Origin: Planctomycetaceae bacterium
GTDB lineage: Bacteria > Planctomycetota > Planctomycetia > Planctomycetales > Planctomycetaceae
Assembly: GCA_003445035.1 (NCBI GenBank)
Contig: DLVV01000351.1
Span: 10,540-39,979 of the forward strand
Direction of reading: 5' to 3'
Length of the DNA stretch: 29,440 bases
This document shows positions 17,037-26,928 of the stretch, piece by piece; the first letter of the stretch is position 1; each line of letters begins with the position of its first letter. The translations under genes and the position numbers were made by a program. The notes below the pieces were generated by a model. That model did no database searches and was not told the DNA's origin. It worked only from the letters and a program-made list of their open reading frames with translations.

Positions 17037-17975
17037 ATGACGTCGCCGAAGGTCGACCTGAAGAACCGATGGCTGGCCGCGGTGCTTGCGTTTCTGGTTC
17101 CCGGTGCCGGTCACCTGTACCAGCGACGGATCTTCAAGTCCCTGGTCTACTTCTTCGGCATTCTCGGCATGTTCTTCTCGGGCATGGCGATGAGCGAGTG
17201 GACGGTCGTTTATTGGAAGTGGGAAGGTGGTGGAAACCGCACCATCGGGTACTACTCGCAGGTCCTGGTCGGCCTGCCCGCGCTGTCGGCCCGGTGCCAG
17301 GCGTTGAGATACACGCAGCCGCCGATCAGCGAATTCCAGATCGACCGTCGATTGCGGGATGACCGGATCAAGGGAAGTGGTGTTGACCACGCACTCGATG
17401 CCCGTTTCACCGGCCGGTTCAGGTACAACCCGAAAGCCGAGTCGATTGCACCGGAGGCCGAGGTCGATTCGGTGGCAGAACCGATCCAGGAGGTGACCGG
17501 ACAAATCCGTTGGCGTCGAGAGGACGGGATCTTCACCGGGACGCTCGAAGGCATCCTCGGTGACGGCCAGTCGGTGTCGTTGGCGATTTTCGACGAACCA
17601 ACGATCACCCCCCGAGTGTTTGCTCACGGGGAGATCACACTCACGGAGTTGCGGCGTGACAACGAGAAGTCCCAGCGAGAGTTCTCGAATTCGCTCCGCT
17701 ACGTTCGTTGCGATGTCAGGGACGGAGAGCGGGTTGGCATGATCGAAGGGACCGTCCCCCGGCAATTCTGGGACTGGTTCCAGGTTCCGCTGGAAGACAA
17801 GGCCCTGGAAGAGATTCACGGGCGGCTGGGACGTCGCTTCGAACTGGCGCAGGTCTTCACCTGGATCGCCGGGTTGCTGAACCTGCTGGCGATCTGGGAC
17901 GCGTTCGAGGGGCCGGCCTACGGTTACGGTGACGAGGACGAGGACGAGTTGGCCGAAGGGGAACCGGCCGCCTGA
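17037..17975 (+). CDS. Membrane hypothetical protein, DUF6677-like
   Basis: The 312-residue protein starts with MTSPKVDLKNRWLAAVLAFL, then a PGAGHLYQRR turn and a second hydrophobic stretch (SLVYFFGILGMFFSGMAM). The first half thus has a TM2-like hairpin at about 12-60. A soluble domain (about 65-265) follows, without recognisable catalytic motifs. A last hydrophobic segment (VFTWIAGLLNLLAIWDAF) lies near 275-292, and the tail is acidic. It resembles a planctomycete family that I recall as DUF6677; I am not certain of the number. TACAAT at 16969-16974 could be a -10 element, but no good -35 was found. A 60-codon membrane-protein gene starts 23 bases after it, so the two are probably co-expressed. 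The function is unknown. Confidence 0.7.
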   Translation: MTSPKVDLKNRWLAAVLAFLVPGAGHLYQRRIFKSLVYFFGILGMFFSGMAMSEWTVVYWKWEGGGNRTIGYYSQVLVGLPALSARCQALRYTQPPISEFQIDRRLRDDRIKGSGVDHALDARFTGRFRYNPKAESIAPEAEVDSVAEPIQEVTGQIRWRREDGIFTGTLEGILGDGQSVSLAIFDEPTITPRVFAHGEITLTELRRDNEKSQREFSNSLRYVRCDVRDGERVGMIEGTVPRQFWDWFQVPLEDKALEEIHGRLGRRFELAQVFTWIAGLLNLLAIWDAFEGPAYGYGDEDEDELAEGEPAA

Positions 17976-17998
17976 GGTCGTTCGAGGGAGATGAGACG

Positions 17999-18181
17999 GT
18001 GGATGTCCAAAGCACCTGGTACCTGTTCCCCCTGGCGATCGTGATCAGTCTCATCTATAGCGCCAGCCGCTATGAGCTGCCCTCGAAAATCCTCTCGCGA
18101 GCGGGTCGCATGTTCCTGACGATCATGATCTTCATGGGGATCGTGTTCGTCGTTCTCGACACGCTCTCCTTCTGGCTCTGA
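17999..18181 (+). CDS. Small two-helix membrane protein
   Basis: This 60-residue peptide starts at GTG (17999), eight bases after GGGAG. It has two hydrophobic segments, YLFPLAIVISLIYSASRY (about 8-25) and MFLTIMIFMGIVFVVLDTLS (about 38-57), joined by a short basic loop. There is nothing catalytic in it. Its position right behind the DUF6677-like gene suggests a partner or subunit role in the membrane, which is inference. An ATG at 17991 is in another frame and leads only to a 17-codon peptide. It ends 22 bases from the convergent lptB. Confidence 0.65.
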   Translation: MDVQSTWYLFPLAIVISLIYSASRYELPSKILSRAGRMFLTIMIFMGIVFVVLDTLSFWL

Positions 18182-18203
18182 CGTCGATCCGCCCGGTCCG
18201 GGA

Positions 18204-18944
18204 TCACGCGGCGAGGTTTGTGTCAGCCGGGTCCTGCTGTCCGAAGTAGATCTCCTGGGCCCGGCGGTCGGACAGCACCTTAGCCGGTGTTCCGCTGACC
18301 AGCACCTTGCCCTGGGAGATGACGTAGGCCCGGTCTGTCACCCCGAGCGTCTCCTGCTCGCGGTGATCGGTCAACAGGATCGAGATCCCCTGCTCGCGAA
18401 GCCTGATGATGATGTTCTGGATGCTGTTGATCGTGACCGGATCGACTCCGGCGAAGGGTTCGTCGAGCAGGATCAGGCTGGGCCGGCTGGCCAGGCAACG
18501 GGCGATCTCCAGACGACGCCGTTCTCCACCCGAGAGCGTCGAGGCGATCTGGGCGTGACGGTCGGCAATACCGAACTGGTCGAGCAGTTCGTGGATTCTC
18601 TGTTTTCGTTCGGACCGCTTGATGCCGAGGTACTCGAGCACCACCTGCAGGTTCTGCGCGACGGTCAGCTTGCCGAACACGCTGTCGTCCTGGGGCAGGT
18701 AGCCCAGCCCCATGCGGGCGCGGCGGTACAACGGCCAGTTGGTGACGTCGGTGCCATCCAGCAGGACCTGCCCCTTGGTGGGCGTGACCAAGCCGCAGGT
18801 CATTCGGAATGACGTGGTTTTTCCGGCCCCGTTGGGTCCCAGCAGGCCCACGATCTCACCACGTTCGACGGTGTAGTCGACGCCGTCGACGGCCCGCTTG
18901 CCGGGGTAATCCTTGACCAGTCCTCGACAGTCCAGCAGTGGCAT
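18204..18944 (-). CDS. lptB: LPS export ABC transporter ATPase LptB
   Basis: The 246-residue ABC ATPase has a complete set of motifs: Walker A GPNGAGKT (36-43), signature LSGGE (137-141), Walker B LILLDEP (157-163) and the switch histidine in LLTDHRE (His194). The Q-loop region reads LGYLPQDDSVFGKLTV, and the LTDHREQETL segment is characteristic of LptB rather than of LivF/LivG-type ATPases. LptB powers extraction of LPS from the inner membrane together with LptF and LptG, which are not in this window. It lies 40 bases downstream of the larger signal peptidase gene on the same strand, at the end of the run that starts at 26353. Its presence agrees with an LPS-type outer membrane and with the LPS-kinase domain near the left end. 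Confidence 0.9.
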   Translation of the reverse strand: MPLLDCRGLVKDYPGKRAVDGVDYTVERGEIVGLLGPNGAGKTTSFRMTCGLVTPTKGQVLLDGTDVTNWPLYRRARMGLGYLPQDDSVFGKLTVAQNLQVVLEYLGIKRSERKQRIHELLDQFGIADRHAQIASTLSGGERRRLEIARCLASRPSLILLDEPFAGVDPVTINSIQNIIIRLREQGISILLTDHREQETLGVTDRAYVISQGKVLVSGTPAKVLSDRRAQEIYFGQQDPADTNLAA

Positions 18945-18984
18945 TGATGGGGTCCTCCCTGACCCGTATCCGGCTGATGACCGG

Positions 18985-20853
18985 CTAGCGGATCCGTTTC
19001 ATGCGTTTGAACTGGGGGTAGAAGGGCACGCGGAACTGGGGGTAGTCCGAGAGTGTCGGTTGCTCGTTGGTGAGCTTGACGTGGTAGAACCACCGGTTGA
19101 ACACCGGAATCTGTTTCAACAGCGAGTTTTCGCTGTCGGGGAAACCCCGACCGTTGTTGAGGAACGGCACGCCGTGCGGCCAGTAGATGTAGAAGGCTTT
19201 GCCGACCAGTGCCGACCGCGGCACCGCGTGTCGCCTGGCGGCTCCGCGGCGGTTTCCCCACAGCCGTCCGTCCTTGCTCTTGGAGGAATTGTCTCCGAGC
19301 ATCAAGAACTCGTCGGGACCCAGCCGGAACACCGCCTCGGTGGCCGAACGGCTGTAGAGTTCGTGCCAGCCGCGGGGGTCGTCCAGGGAGGCGATCAATC
19401 CGCCCTCGTCGCTGCTTTCATTCATCCCGGTGGGGTCTGCCTCGTAGGGATCTTCGACGTGCTCGCTGCGGTAGTAGATGTCTCGAAACAACTGCAGGTG
19501 GGTGACGGCCATCTGGATTCCGGAGGCCGCAATTCCCACCGGCACCAGGTCGTCGATTCCCGGACCGGGGAAGTCGGTGGCGTTGTGGCGGTAGGATGAT
19601 CCGGGGCCCAGCTGCACCAGTTCGTCGTCGATCCACAGGCAGAGCCGGTCATCAACGTTGGCGAAGCGGAGCCGATGTTGTCCGGTCCCCAGCCGCACAT
19701 CCTCGGAACGCCCCAGCTCCTCCTCCTCGTCCTCCGCCCGGTTCAGGTCGATCTTGGCCGTCACGCGGACGCCTCCGGCAACCAGGTCGAAGTCCGCCCG
19801 GAAACGGCGTCGTCCTTCGACCAGTTCCAGCAGCAGCCGCCCTCGGTCGCCGACCTGCCCGACGGTGATCTCGCAACCCAGCGTCAGGTCACCCACCCAG
19901 TAGCAGTCCTCGTTGAGCCCGTTTCCATGGGCACCCTCGTAAGAGTTGTACCCGCAGAAGTCGGTGACCAGCTGCGGCCGTGGCCGCGATCCGATTTTCT
20001 CGTGGCTCATCCACGTTTCGGGTTCGGGCACGTAGTGTCGGTACCTGAGCCAGGACAGCTTGTTCGAGGAGTCCAGCGAGAACGAGCGTCCGTCGTCGGA
20101 CTGCGTCCAGCCCGAGCCGGGGGCCGATTCGGCCCAGCCGGCCACGGCTCGGGGATCGTCGAGATTGCGGTCCACACCGGCCCAGCGGCTCGGCCACCCC
20201 CGGCGGTGCAGTTCGGTTTCGGGATGGTCGTTGTCGAAGACCGGGAGTTGCAGCACGTTCTGCTTCAGCGGGTCGTCCTTTCGCAGGATCTGCCGCGTGC
20301 CGTCGGAGGCCTGGAGATACAGGTTGCCCTGGCGGATCACGATCGTTTCCTCGGGCAACCCGACCAGCCGCTTGATGTAGTTGATATTGGGTTGTTCGGG
20401 GTACTTGAACACCGTCACATCCCAGCGATTCGGTTCACCGAACTCGAACGGGAACTTGTTGACCAGGATCCGATCGCCCTTGAAGACCGGAAGGTCCTTG
20501 ATGTTGTTCTTGTGTCGGCAGTTGGGGCAGAACGACGCCGCGATGCGGTAGTTCGGTTGAAACCAGTCGTCCTGCAGTTCCTCGCTGGCACCCACCGCGT
20601 AGTCGTGCCCGCATTTCTCGCAGTCGACCTGCTTGTGGCGACCGTAGAGCGTGGGTGCCATCGACCCGGTGGGAATGACAAACGCCTCGGCCTCGAACGT
20701 CTTGAACACGAAGGCCAGGATGAAGGCGATCGCGAACGACTCGATGGACTCCCGCCACCCCCCCGTCCGTTCCGGCTCGACGCCGGTCAGCAGGTCCGTG
20801 GCACTGCCGCCGGTCCTCTGTTCGGTCTTCGCTGGTTCTTCGGATCGGGACAT
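18985..20853 (-). CDS. Signal peptidase I with inserted zinc ribbon and large extra domain (copy 1, 622 aa)
   Basis: The protein is about twice the usual signal peptidase I length. A single N-terminal membrane segment (about 37-53) precedes the nucleophile in IPTGSMAPTL (Ser64). The general-base lysine is Lys161 in YIKRLVGLPEE, and the C-terminal box reads GDNSSKSKDGR from 520. Between Ser64 and Lys161 sits a zinc-ribbon-like insert with Cys78, Cys81, Cys109 and Cys112. Between Lys161 and the GDN box there is a region of some 320 residues, partly beta-rich and resembling a jelly-roll (about 370-500). The enzyme should cleave signal peptides on the outer face of the inner membrane. The ATG at 20853 is chosen because the frame upstream overlaps the neighbouring gene and is not protein-like. 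It is a tandem paralogue of the gene at 20895-22241. Confidence 0.85.
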   Translation of the reverse strand: MSRSEEPAKTEQRTGGSATDLLTGVEPERTGGWRESIESFAIAFILAFVFKTFEAEAFVIPTGSMAPTLYGRHKQVDCEKCGHDYAVGASEELQDDWFQPNYRIAASFCPNCRHKNNIKDLPVFKGDRILVNKFPFEFGEPNRWDVTVFKYPEQPNINYIKRLVGLPEETIVIRQGNLYLQASDGTRQILRKDDPLKQNVLQLPVFDNDHPETELHRRGWPSRWAGVDRNLDDPRAVAGWAESAPGSGWTQSDDGRSFSLDSSNKLSWLRYRHYVPEPETWMSHEKIGSRPRPQLVTDFCGYNSYEGAHGNGLNEDCYWVGDLTLGCEITVGQVGDRGRLLLELVEGRRRFRADFDLVAGGVRVTAKIDLNRAEDEEEELGRSEDVRLGTGQHRLRFANVDDRLCLWIDDELVQLGPGSSYRHNATDFPGPGIDDLVPVGIAASGIQMAVTHLQLFRDIYYRSEHVEDPYEADPTGMNESSDEGGLIASLDDPRGWHELYSRSATEAVFRLGPDEFLMLGDNSSKSKDGRLWGNRRGAARRHAVPRSALVGKAFYIYWPHGVPFLNNGRGFPDSENSLLKQIPVFNRWFYHVKLTNEQPTLSDYPQFRVPFYPQFKRMKRIR

Positions 20854-20894
20854 CGGTGCCTGGAGGCAGAGGATTCCGGGTTGGGGGGTCGCAA

Positions 20895-22241
20895 TCAGCG
20901 AATATACCGAATGCGTCTGAGGTCGGGAATGCGGATGTGCCGAGCCGCGTCGCCGGATTCGATGGACCACTGTTGAGACGGCAGGTGGACCAGCAGCGGT
21001 CGTCCGATTACCAGGTGTCGCGGCACGGCCGGGCGAGTCCACGAGCGGCTGTCGAGCGAGACGGGGCTGTTGTCGCCCAGCATGAAGAACTCGTCCGAAC
21101 CCAGTTTCCAGGGCGAGGTGGTGGCGTGCTGTCCGGCGGCGTCCCGGTAGAAGACGTCCCGGTCGATCCGCACGTTGTGGATCTCGAAATCTCCGGCTGC
21201 AGCGCCCAGTTTCAGCAATTCTCCTGCACCGGATTTTCGGCGGCGACTCGAGTTGGACAACGCCAGCGGTGGCAGGACCAGCCGTCCGTCCACAGCGGCC
21301 CGCAGCGTGCGGTCGATCGTCGAGATTTCCATGGTCCTGCGACGGCCGGGTTCCACGGGGACCAGCCTGGTCGATTTCATCCGGCGGTCGTTGACGACCA
21401 GCCACTGTTGCCTGGCCACAGGATCGCGGACCCAGGACACGCGGTGCAGCCCGGTGTCGAGTTCGATCGTCAACCGCGGTGGCGTTCCGCTGGTGATCAC
21501 CTCGAAGGTCACCAGCAGTTCGTTGACCGTCCGCGTTCTCGATCGGGGCTCTCGCGGGTTGTAGGCGTACCGGTCACGGACAACTCCGGGTTGTTCGATG
21601 TCCTCGTGTCGGTAGACCAGCCAGCTGGTGCGAGTGTTCATCGCGGCGAAACGGAAAGCGGGGTGCTGATCGGTCCAGCCCTGTCCGACGGTCCATCGGC
21701 TCGTGCCGGCTCGTGGCCGGAATCGATCGTCGTAGACCGGCACCGCCAGGCCGCGTTGCTGAGCGAGTGTCTTGCGGCAGATCTGGCCGTTGGCGTGGAT
21801 GTTCCCGTCGACGAGCTGGACGGTTTCACCGGGCAGTCCGACCACCCGCTTGACGAACGCGGTGGTGGCCCGGTCGGGACGCCGGAAGACCATTGGCTCC
21901 CAGCGACGGATCTCCGAGAAGACCCAGGGCAACTTGTGCACCAGCAACTGGTCGCCCTCGTTACGGGGCACCTCGGCGACGTCGATTTCCATCTGGCCGC
22001 AGTTGATACACGTGGCCACGCGAGGCTGGTTGGACGGGTTGTCGATGTCGGTGCCACGGGCGAAACCGAAGCCGCACTCGGGACACACGACGTGCTTGTG
22101 GTACCCCAACAGGTGCGGAGCCATCGATCCGGTCGAAATCAGGAAGCCCTCGACCAGGAATCCCTTGAGCAGCGACACCGAGATCGCGGTGCAGGCGATC
22201 AGTTCGAGCAGTCCTCGAATCGCACTGCCGCGGCGCAACAT
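20895..22241 (-). CDS. Signal peptidase I with inserted zinc ribbon and extra domain (copy 2, 448 aa)
   Basis: The layout mirrors the downstream paralogue in a shorter form. A hydrophobic segment (about 8-34) is followed by ISTGSMAPHL (Ser39), the lysine in FVKRVVGLPGE (Lys131) and the box GDNSPVSLDSR from 389. The zinc-ribbon insert has Cys53, Cys56, Cys78 and Cys81. A beta-rich insert of about 220 residues lies between the lysine and the GDN box. All catalytic residues are present. The ATG at 22241 immediately follows the lepA stop codon (TAG then ATG, no gap), which points to translational coupling and recalls the classical lepA-lepB operon. Copy 1 starts 41 bases downstream. Confidence 0.85.
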   Translation of the reverse strand: MLRRGSAIRGLLELIACTAISVSLLKGFLVEGFLISTGSMAPHLLGYHKHVVCPECGFGFARGTDIDNPSNQPRVATCINCGQMEIDVAEVPRNEGDQLLVHKLPWVFSEIRRWEPMVFRRPDRATTAFVKRVVGLPGETVQLVDGNIHANGQICRKTLAQQRGLAVPVYDDRFRPRAGTSRWTVGQGWTDQHPAFRFAAMNTRTSWLVYRHEDIEQPGVVRDRYAYNPREPRSRTRTVNELLVTFEVITSGTPPRLTIELDTGLHRVSWVRDPVARQQWLVVNDRRMKSTRLVPVEPGRRRTMEISTIDRTLRAAVDGRLVLPPLALSNSSRRRKSGAGELLKLGAAAGDFEIHNVRIDRDVFYRDAAGQHATTSPWKLGSDEFFMLGDNSPVSLDSRSWTRPAVPRHLVIGRPLLVHLPSQQWSIESGDAARHIRIPDLRRIRYIR

Positions 22242-24044
<1,803 letters not shown>

Positions 24045-24105
24045 GGCGGGCGGCATCCTAGTGAACGACTGCAAACAGGTCGAGACATCCGGCCGGTGAC
24101 GGTCG

Positions 24106-24882
24106 CTAACCGTTCTCGCCGCCTCGCAACTGCTCGAACGCCTCGATGGCACCGTCGATTCCCAGGTGAACGACGGTACCGATGTTGATGAACCGGTAGC
24201 CGCGGTCTCGCCACCTGGCCGAGTGTTCATAACCGACATCGGTGATGCCGGCCGGCTTGCCGAACTGGGCCACCCGTTCGGGGAACCCGTCCAGGATCTC
24301 GACGACGTCGGGATGTCTCGGCTGTCCGATGACTCCCATCGAAGCGGAGATGTCCTGGGGACCGGCAAACACCACGTCAACGCCCTCAACCGCGGCGATC
24401 TCGTCGACGTTCTCCAGTCCCAGGGGGGATTCGATCTGGACGACCACCGCCGTCTCCTCGTTGGCCACCGGCAGGTAATCGTCCCACGAGACGTTCATCA
24501 TCATCGGCCACAGCGGTGACACGCCGCGAGATCCCTGGGGTGGGTACTTGCAGTACTCCACGGCCAGCTTCGCCTGATCGGCGGTATCGACCTGCGGGAC
24601 CATGATCGTGCTGGCGCCGATGTCCAGAGCCTTCTTGATCCAGTTGGAATCCAGCCCCGGGACCCGGATCATCGGTGACACACCGGCCTGTCGGCAGATG
24701 ATCGGCGCCCAGCGGACCTCGTTTGGCCCGTAGGCGCGGTGTTCGAGATCGATCCAGAGAAAATCGGGCCCGGTGTCGACCGAGAGCTTGGTGAGCATGT
24801 CCGAGCAGTCGAGCAGTCCCACACCCCAGGCGACTTTGCCTTCGGACAGTCGTTGTTTGACCGGGTTGATGAATTCAGTCAA
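24106..24882 (-). CDS. HpcH/HpaI-family aldolase/citrate lyase-like protein
   Basis: The 258-residue protein belongs to the phosphoenolpyruvate-binding TIM barrels of the HpcH/HpaI type, class II pyruvate aldolases that cleave or form 2-keto-3-deoxy acids. Visible residues are His48 in IDLEHRAYGP, Arg73 in MIRVPG, the metal ligand Glu151 in QIESPLGL and Asp177 in AGPQDIS. The open frame extends upstream, but that part is the zinc-ribbon gene read in another phase. The best start is TTG at 24882 (MTEFINPVKQRLSEGKVAWG), which overlaps the upstream stop codon by eight bases. This suggests coupled translation with the zinc-ribbon protein. The dehydrogenase two genes upstream could act in the same acid-sugar pathway, but that is inference; the substrate is unknown. 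Confidence 0.82.
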   Translation of the reverse strand: MTEFINPVKQRLSEGKVAWGVGLLDCSDMLTKLSVDTGPDFLWIDLEHRAYGPNEVRWAPIICRQAGVSPMIRVPGLDSNWIKKALDIGASTIMVPQVDTADQAKLAVEYCKYPPQGSRGVSPLWPMMMNVSWDDYLPVANEETAVVVQIESPLGLENVDEIAAVEGVDVVFAGPQDISASMGVIGQPRHPDVVEILDGFPERVAQFGKPAGITDVGYEHSARWRDRGYRFINIGTVVHLGIDGAIEAFEQLRGGENG

Positions 24883-25291
24883 GGGATCCAGCCTTCCGTG
24901 CTGCCGCCGCCGCCTCGCCCGCGGCGCCGGCGTTGTCGCCGGCGTCGACCGCCGGTGCTGATTCTGCCAGCTTCGATGTTGCCGCCGCAACCTGGCCGGC
25001 CCCGTCGATTTCTGCAAGCGCCCCGGCAAGGTCCGTCAGCAGGCCCCGCGGCACCGCCACCAGTTCCTCGGTCGCGGTCGCTTCCCCGGTCTCCGTCTCC
25101 CCGTCGTCGTCCCCGGCACCAGACCGCTCGCTGTTCAGGCGGTTGGCCAATCCGACGTGGTTCGAGACGACCCGGTCGAACGTGGCTCCGCAGATCGAAC
25201 ACTTGACGATCAGGGGATCGTCGACCAGGACCTTGCAACCGCCACAGCGGACCGTGTGAAGATCGGCAATCAGCGGGACGATTTCCGTCAT
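24875..25291 (-). CDS. Zinc-ribbon hypothetical protein with Ala/Glu-rich tail
   Basis: This 138-residue protein has an N-terminal four-cysteine zinc ribbon, with Cys16 and Cys19 in CGGC and Cys31 and Cys34 in CSIC, separated by 11 residues. The rest is low complexity: an acidic Asp/Glu/Thr stretch (about 55-72), then an alanine-rich part with helix-forming character. No enzyme motif is seen. The frame is well defined: ATG at 25291, ending within the start of the aldolase gene. The ribbon could bind nucleic acid or a protein partner; neither can be decided. The presumed operon places it between the hydroxyacid dehydrogenase and the aldolase. Confidence 0.65.
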   Translation of the reverse strand: MTEIVPLIADLHTVRCGGCKVLVDDPLIVKCSICGATFDRVVSNHVGLANRLNSERSGAGDDDGETETGEATATEELVAVPRGLLTDLAGALAEIDGAGQVAAATSKLAESAPAVDAGDNAGAAGEAAAAARKAGSLD

Positions 25292-25360
25292 GACGGGTGA
25301 CTCAGGAGTTTCGGAGGGATAGGACGGAGACGAACTGGATGGCTGGGGCGTGGGCGGTCT

Positions 25361-26353
25361 CTACCAGGACCACGATGCCTGGACGTCGGGATTGATCACC
25401 GCCGGTCCCGGCCAATTTCCTTCGTACAACGTGGCGATGCAGTCGGCGGCCTCGTTGGCCATGTCCTGGATACTGGTCGTGTCGGCTCCGGCCAGGTGGG
25501 GGCTGACGACGATGTTGTCGAGAGCGAACAGGGGATTGTCGGCCGTGGCCGGCTCCTGCTCGAAAACGTCCAGACCGGCCGCGGCCAGCGGACCGTTCTG
25601 CAGAGCGTTCAGCAGGTCACTCTCGACGATCATCCCGCCGCGTGCCGTGTTGATCAACACGCTGTCGGGTTTCATTTTCGACAACACGTCCGCGTTGAAC
25701 AGGCCGTGGGTTTCGTCGTTGAGCGGGCAGTGAATGCTGATGGCGTCGCTGCGTGAGAGCAGCGTGTCGAAATCGACCAGTTCGATTCCCTGCTCGGAAC
25801 AGAACGCCTCGTCGGGATATTTCTCGGTTGCGATCACCGTCATGCCAAGTGAGGCACACCGCACGGCCATGCTGCGGCCGATTCGACCCAGGCCGAAGAT
25901 CCCCATCGTCTGTCCACGAATCGGCCGCATCGGCTCGGTGCTCCAGCCACCCGAACGGACCAGCTTGTCGTGAATGGCGACTCGCTTGGAGACGCCGAAC
26001 AGCAGGGCCAGTGCCTGTTCGGCTACCGCGGCGTGATTGGCCGTCGGGGTGATCGTCACCACGCGGCCCAGCCGTGTCGCGGCAGGAATATCCACCCTGT
26101 CGAAACCCACTCCACAGCGGGCGATCACTCTCAGCCCCGGACAGCCTTCCATGACCTCGGCCGTCAATCGCTCTCCACCGGCCAGGATCGCGTCGATGCC
26201 TTCCAGCCCGGCGATCGTCTCTTCCGGAGATCTTCCTCGTGTGAACGTGGAATCTTCGGGATATTTCACTTCAAAACCGGCTCCGACCAGCCGATCGACG
26301 TGTGGACCCGCCTGTTCGTAGAGGGCTTCGGGAGTGATCAGTGCAGTGGGCAT
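25361..26353 (-). CDS. D-2-hydroxyacid dehydrogenase (phosphoglycerate dehydrogenase-like)
   Basis: The 330-residue NAD-dependent dehydrogenase has the substrate domain and Rossmann fold of the D-isomer-specific 2-hydroxyacid family. Landmarks are GLGRIG (154-159), the catalytic Arg238 in NTARGG, Glu267 in FEQEP and His286 in SPHLAG. It is shorter than SerA enzymes that carry a regulatory ACT domain, so it is more likely a general hydroxyacid or hydroxypyruvate reductase, though a short-form SerA is possible. I chose the ATG at 26353 because homology begins there (MPTALITPEAL) and AGG lies eight bases upstream of it. The gene opens the minus-strand run, 69 bases before the zinc-ribbon gene, and is divergent from the small zinc-ribbon membrane protein. 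Confidence 0.88.
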   Translation of the reverse strand: MPTALITPEALYEQAGPHVDRLVGAGFEVKYPEDSTFTRGRSPEETIAGLEGIDAILAGGERLTAEVMEGCPGLRVIARCGVGFDRVDIPAATRLGRVVTITPTANHAAVAEQALALLFGVSKRVAIHDKLVRSGGWSTEPMRPIRGQTMGIFGLGRIGRSMAVRCASLGMTVIATEKYPDEAFCSEQGIELVDFDTLLSRSDAISIHCPLNDETHGLFNADVLSKMKPDSVLINTARGGMIVESDLLNALQNGPLAAAGLDVFEQEPATADNPLFALDNIVVSPHLAGADTTSIQDMANEAADCIATLYEGNWPGPAVINPDVQASWSW

Positions 26354-26405
26354 GGGGGCCTGAACCGTGGCAAAATGCAGAAACAGGGGTCGACCGAAAC
26401 CGGGT

Positions 26406-26425
26406 GGCTTGCCCGAGGACAAGCC
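26406..26425. repeat. Perfect 6-bp inverted repeat in the divergent intergenic region
   Basis: GGCTTG and CAAGCC flank an eight-base loop in the 260-base gap between the dehydrogenase and the small zinc-ribbon gene. There is no T-run on either side, so a terminator is unlikely. It might be an operator or leader hairpin; chance is also possible. Confidence 0.3.
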
Positions 26426-26613
26426 TCTGTTCTACGAGTTCAACCTGTCGTTTGCAACTGCCGCCAACAGCCGGGACTCAGTGAATCCGTGTCCCTTTCC
26501 GGGCCGGGGGATCCGGAATTTCTGCAGTGGTTTCCAGCGTGTTCGGGCTTGTGTCCGGCGGTAGGGAGATCGCACAATCGTTTCCGCAAAGCGGCTGGAG
26601 AATGTGACGAACC

Positions 26614-26889
26614 ATGGCTGAAGATCCCCAAGCCGGAAAAACCGGTCACGGCGAAATGACCATCGTCTGCTCGCATTGCGGGGCCGAAACCCCGTTGAGT
26701 TCGACCGCCTGCATCTCCTGTGGCAATCCCCTGGATTCGGTCGATCCGCAGTGGACGCTGGCCGCCAACGAGTCAACCAGCGGAGGGTGGACGAGGGCAT
26801 TGACGGGGGTCGGTTGTGCTGTCCTGGTCCTGGTCGCCGCCGTGGGTGCCTTTTTCGTCGGCTGTGCCGTCCTCTTCTCGAGATTCTAG
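26614..26889 (+). CDS. Small zinc-ribbon membrane protein
   Basis: This 91-residue protein has a zinc ribbon near the N-terminus (Cys19 and Cys22 in CSHC, Cys33 and Cys36 in CISC) and one C-terminal membrane segment (about 65-88, VGCAVLVLVAAVGAFFVGCA). The ribbon should lie on one face of the membrane and only two or three residues on the other. The ATG at 26614 has no strong ribosome binding site; an internal ATG at 26656 (MTIVCSHCG) would also keep both motifs. It lies 39 bases upstream of the radical SAM gene on the same strand and may share its transcript. No function can be named. Confidence 0.65.
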   Translation: MAEDPQAGKTGHGEMTIVCSHCGAETPLSSTACISCGNPLDSVDPQWTLAANESTSGGWTRALTGVGCAVLVLVAAVGAFFVGCAVLFSRF

Positions 26890-26928
26890 GATCCTCGTCA
26901 CCAGTTTCCGCGAGAAATTGATTCTGTC

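Noticed and set aside
18186..18206. GC-rich hairpin between the convergent small membrane gene and lptB as a bidirectional terminator
   Set aside because: The stem is short, overlaps the lptB stop region, and has no T-run on either strand.
24883..25029. N-terminal extension of the aldolase to a start at 25029
   Set aside because: The extension is Arg/Pro-rich out-of-frame reading of the zinc-ribbon gene, and aldolase homology starts only after 24882.
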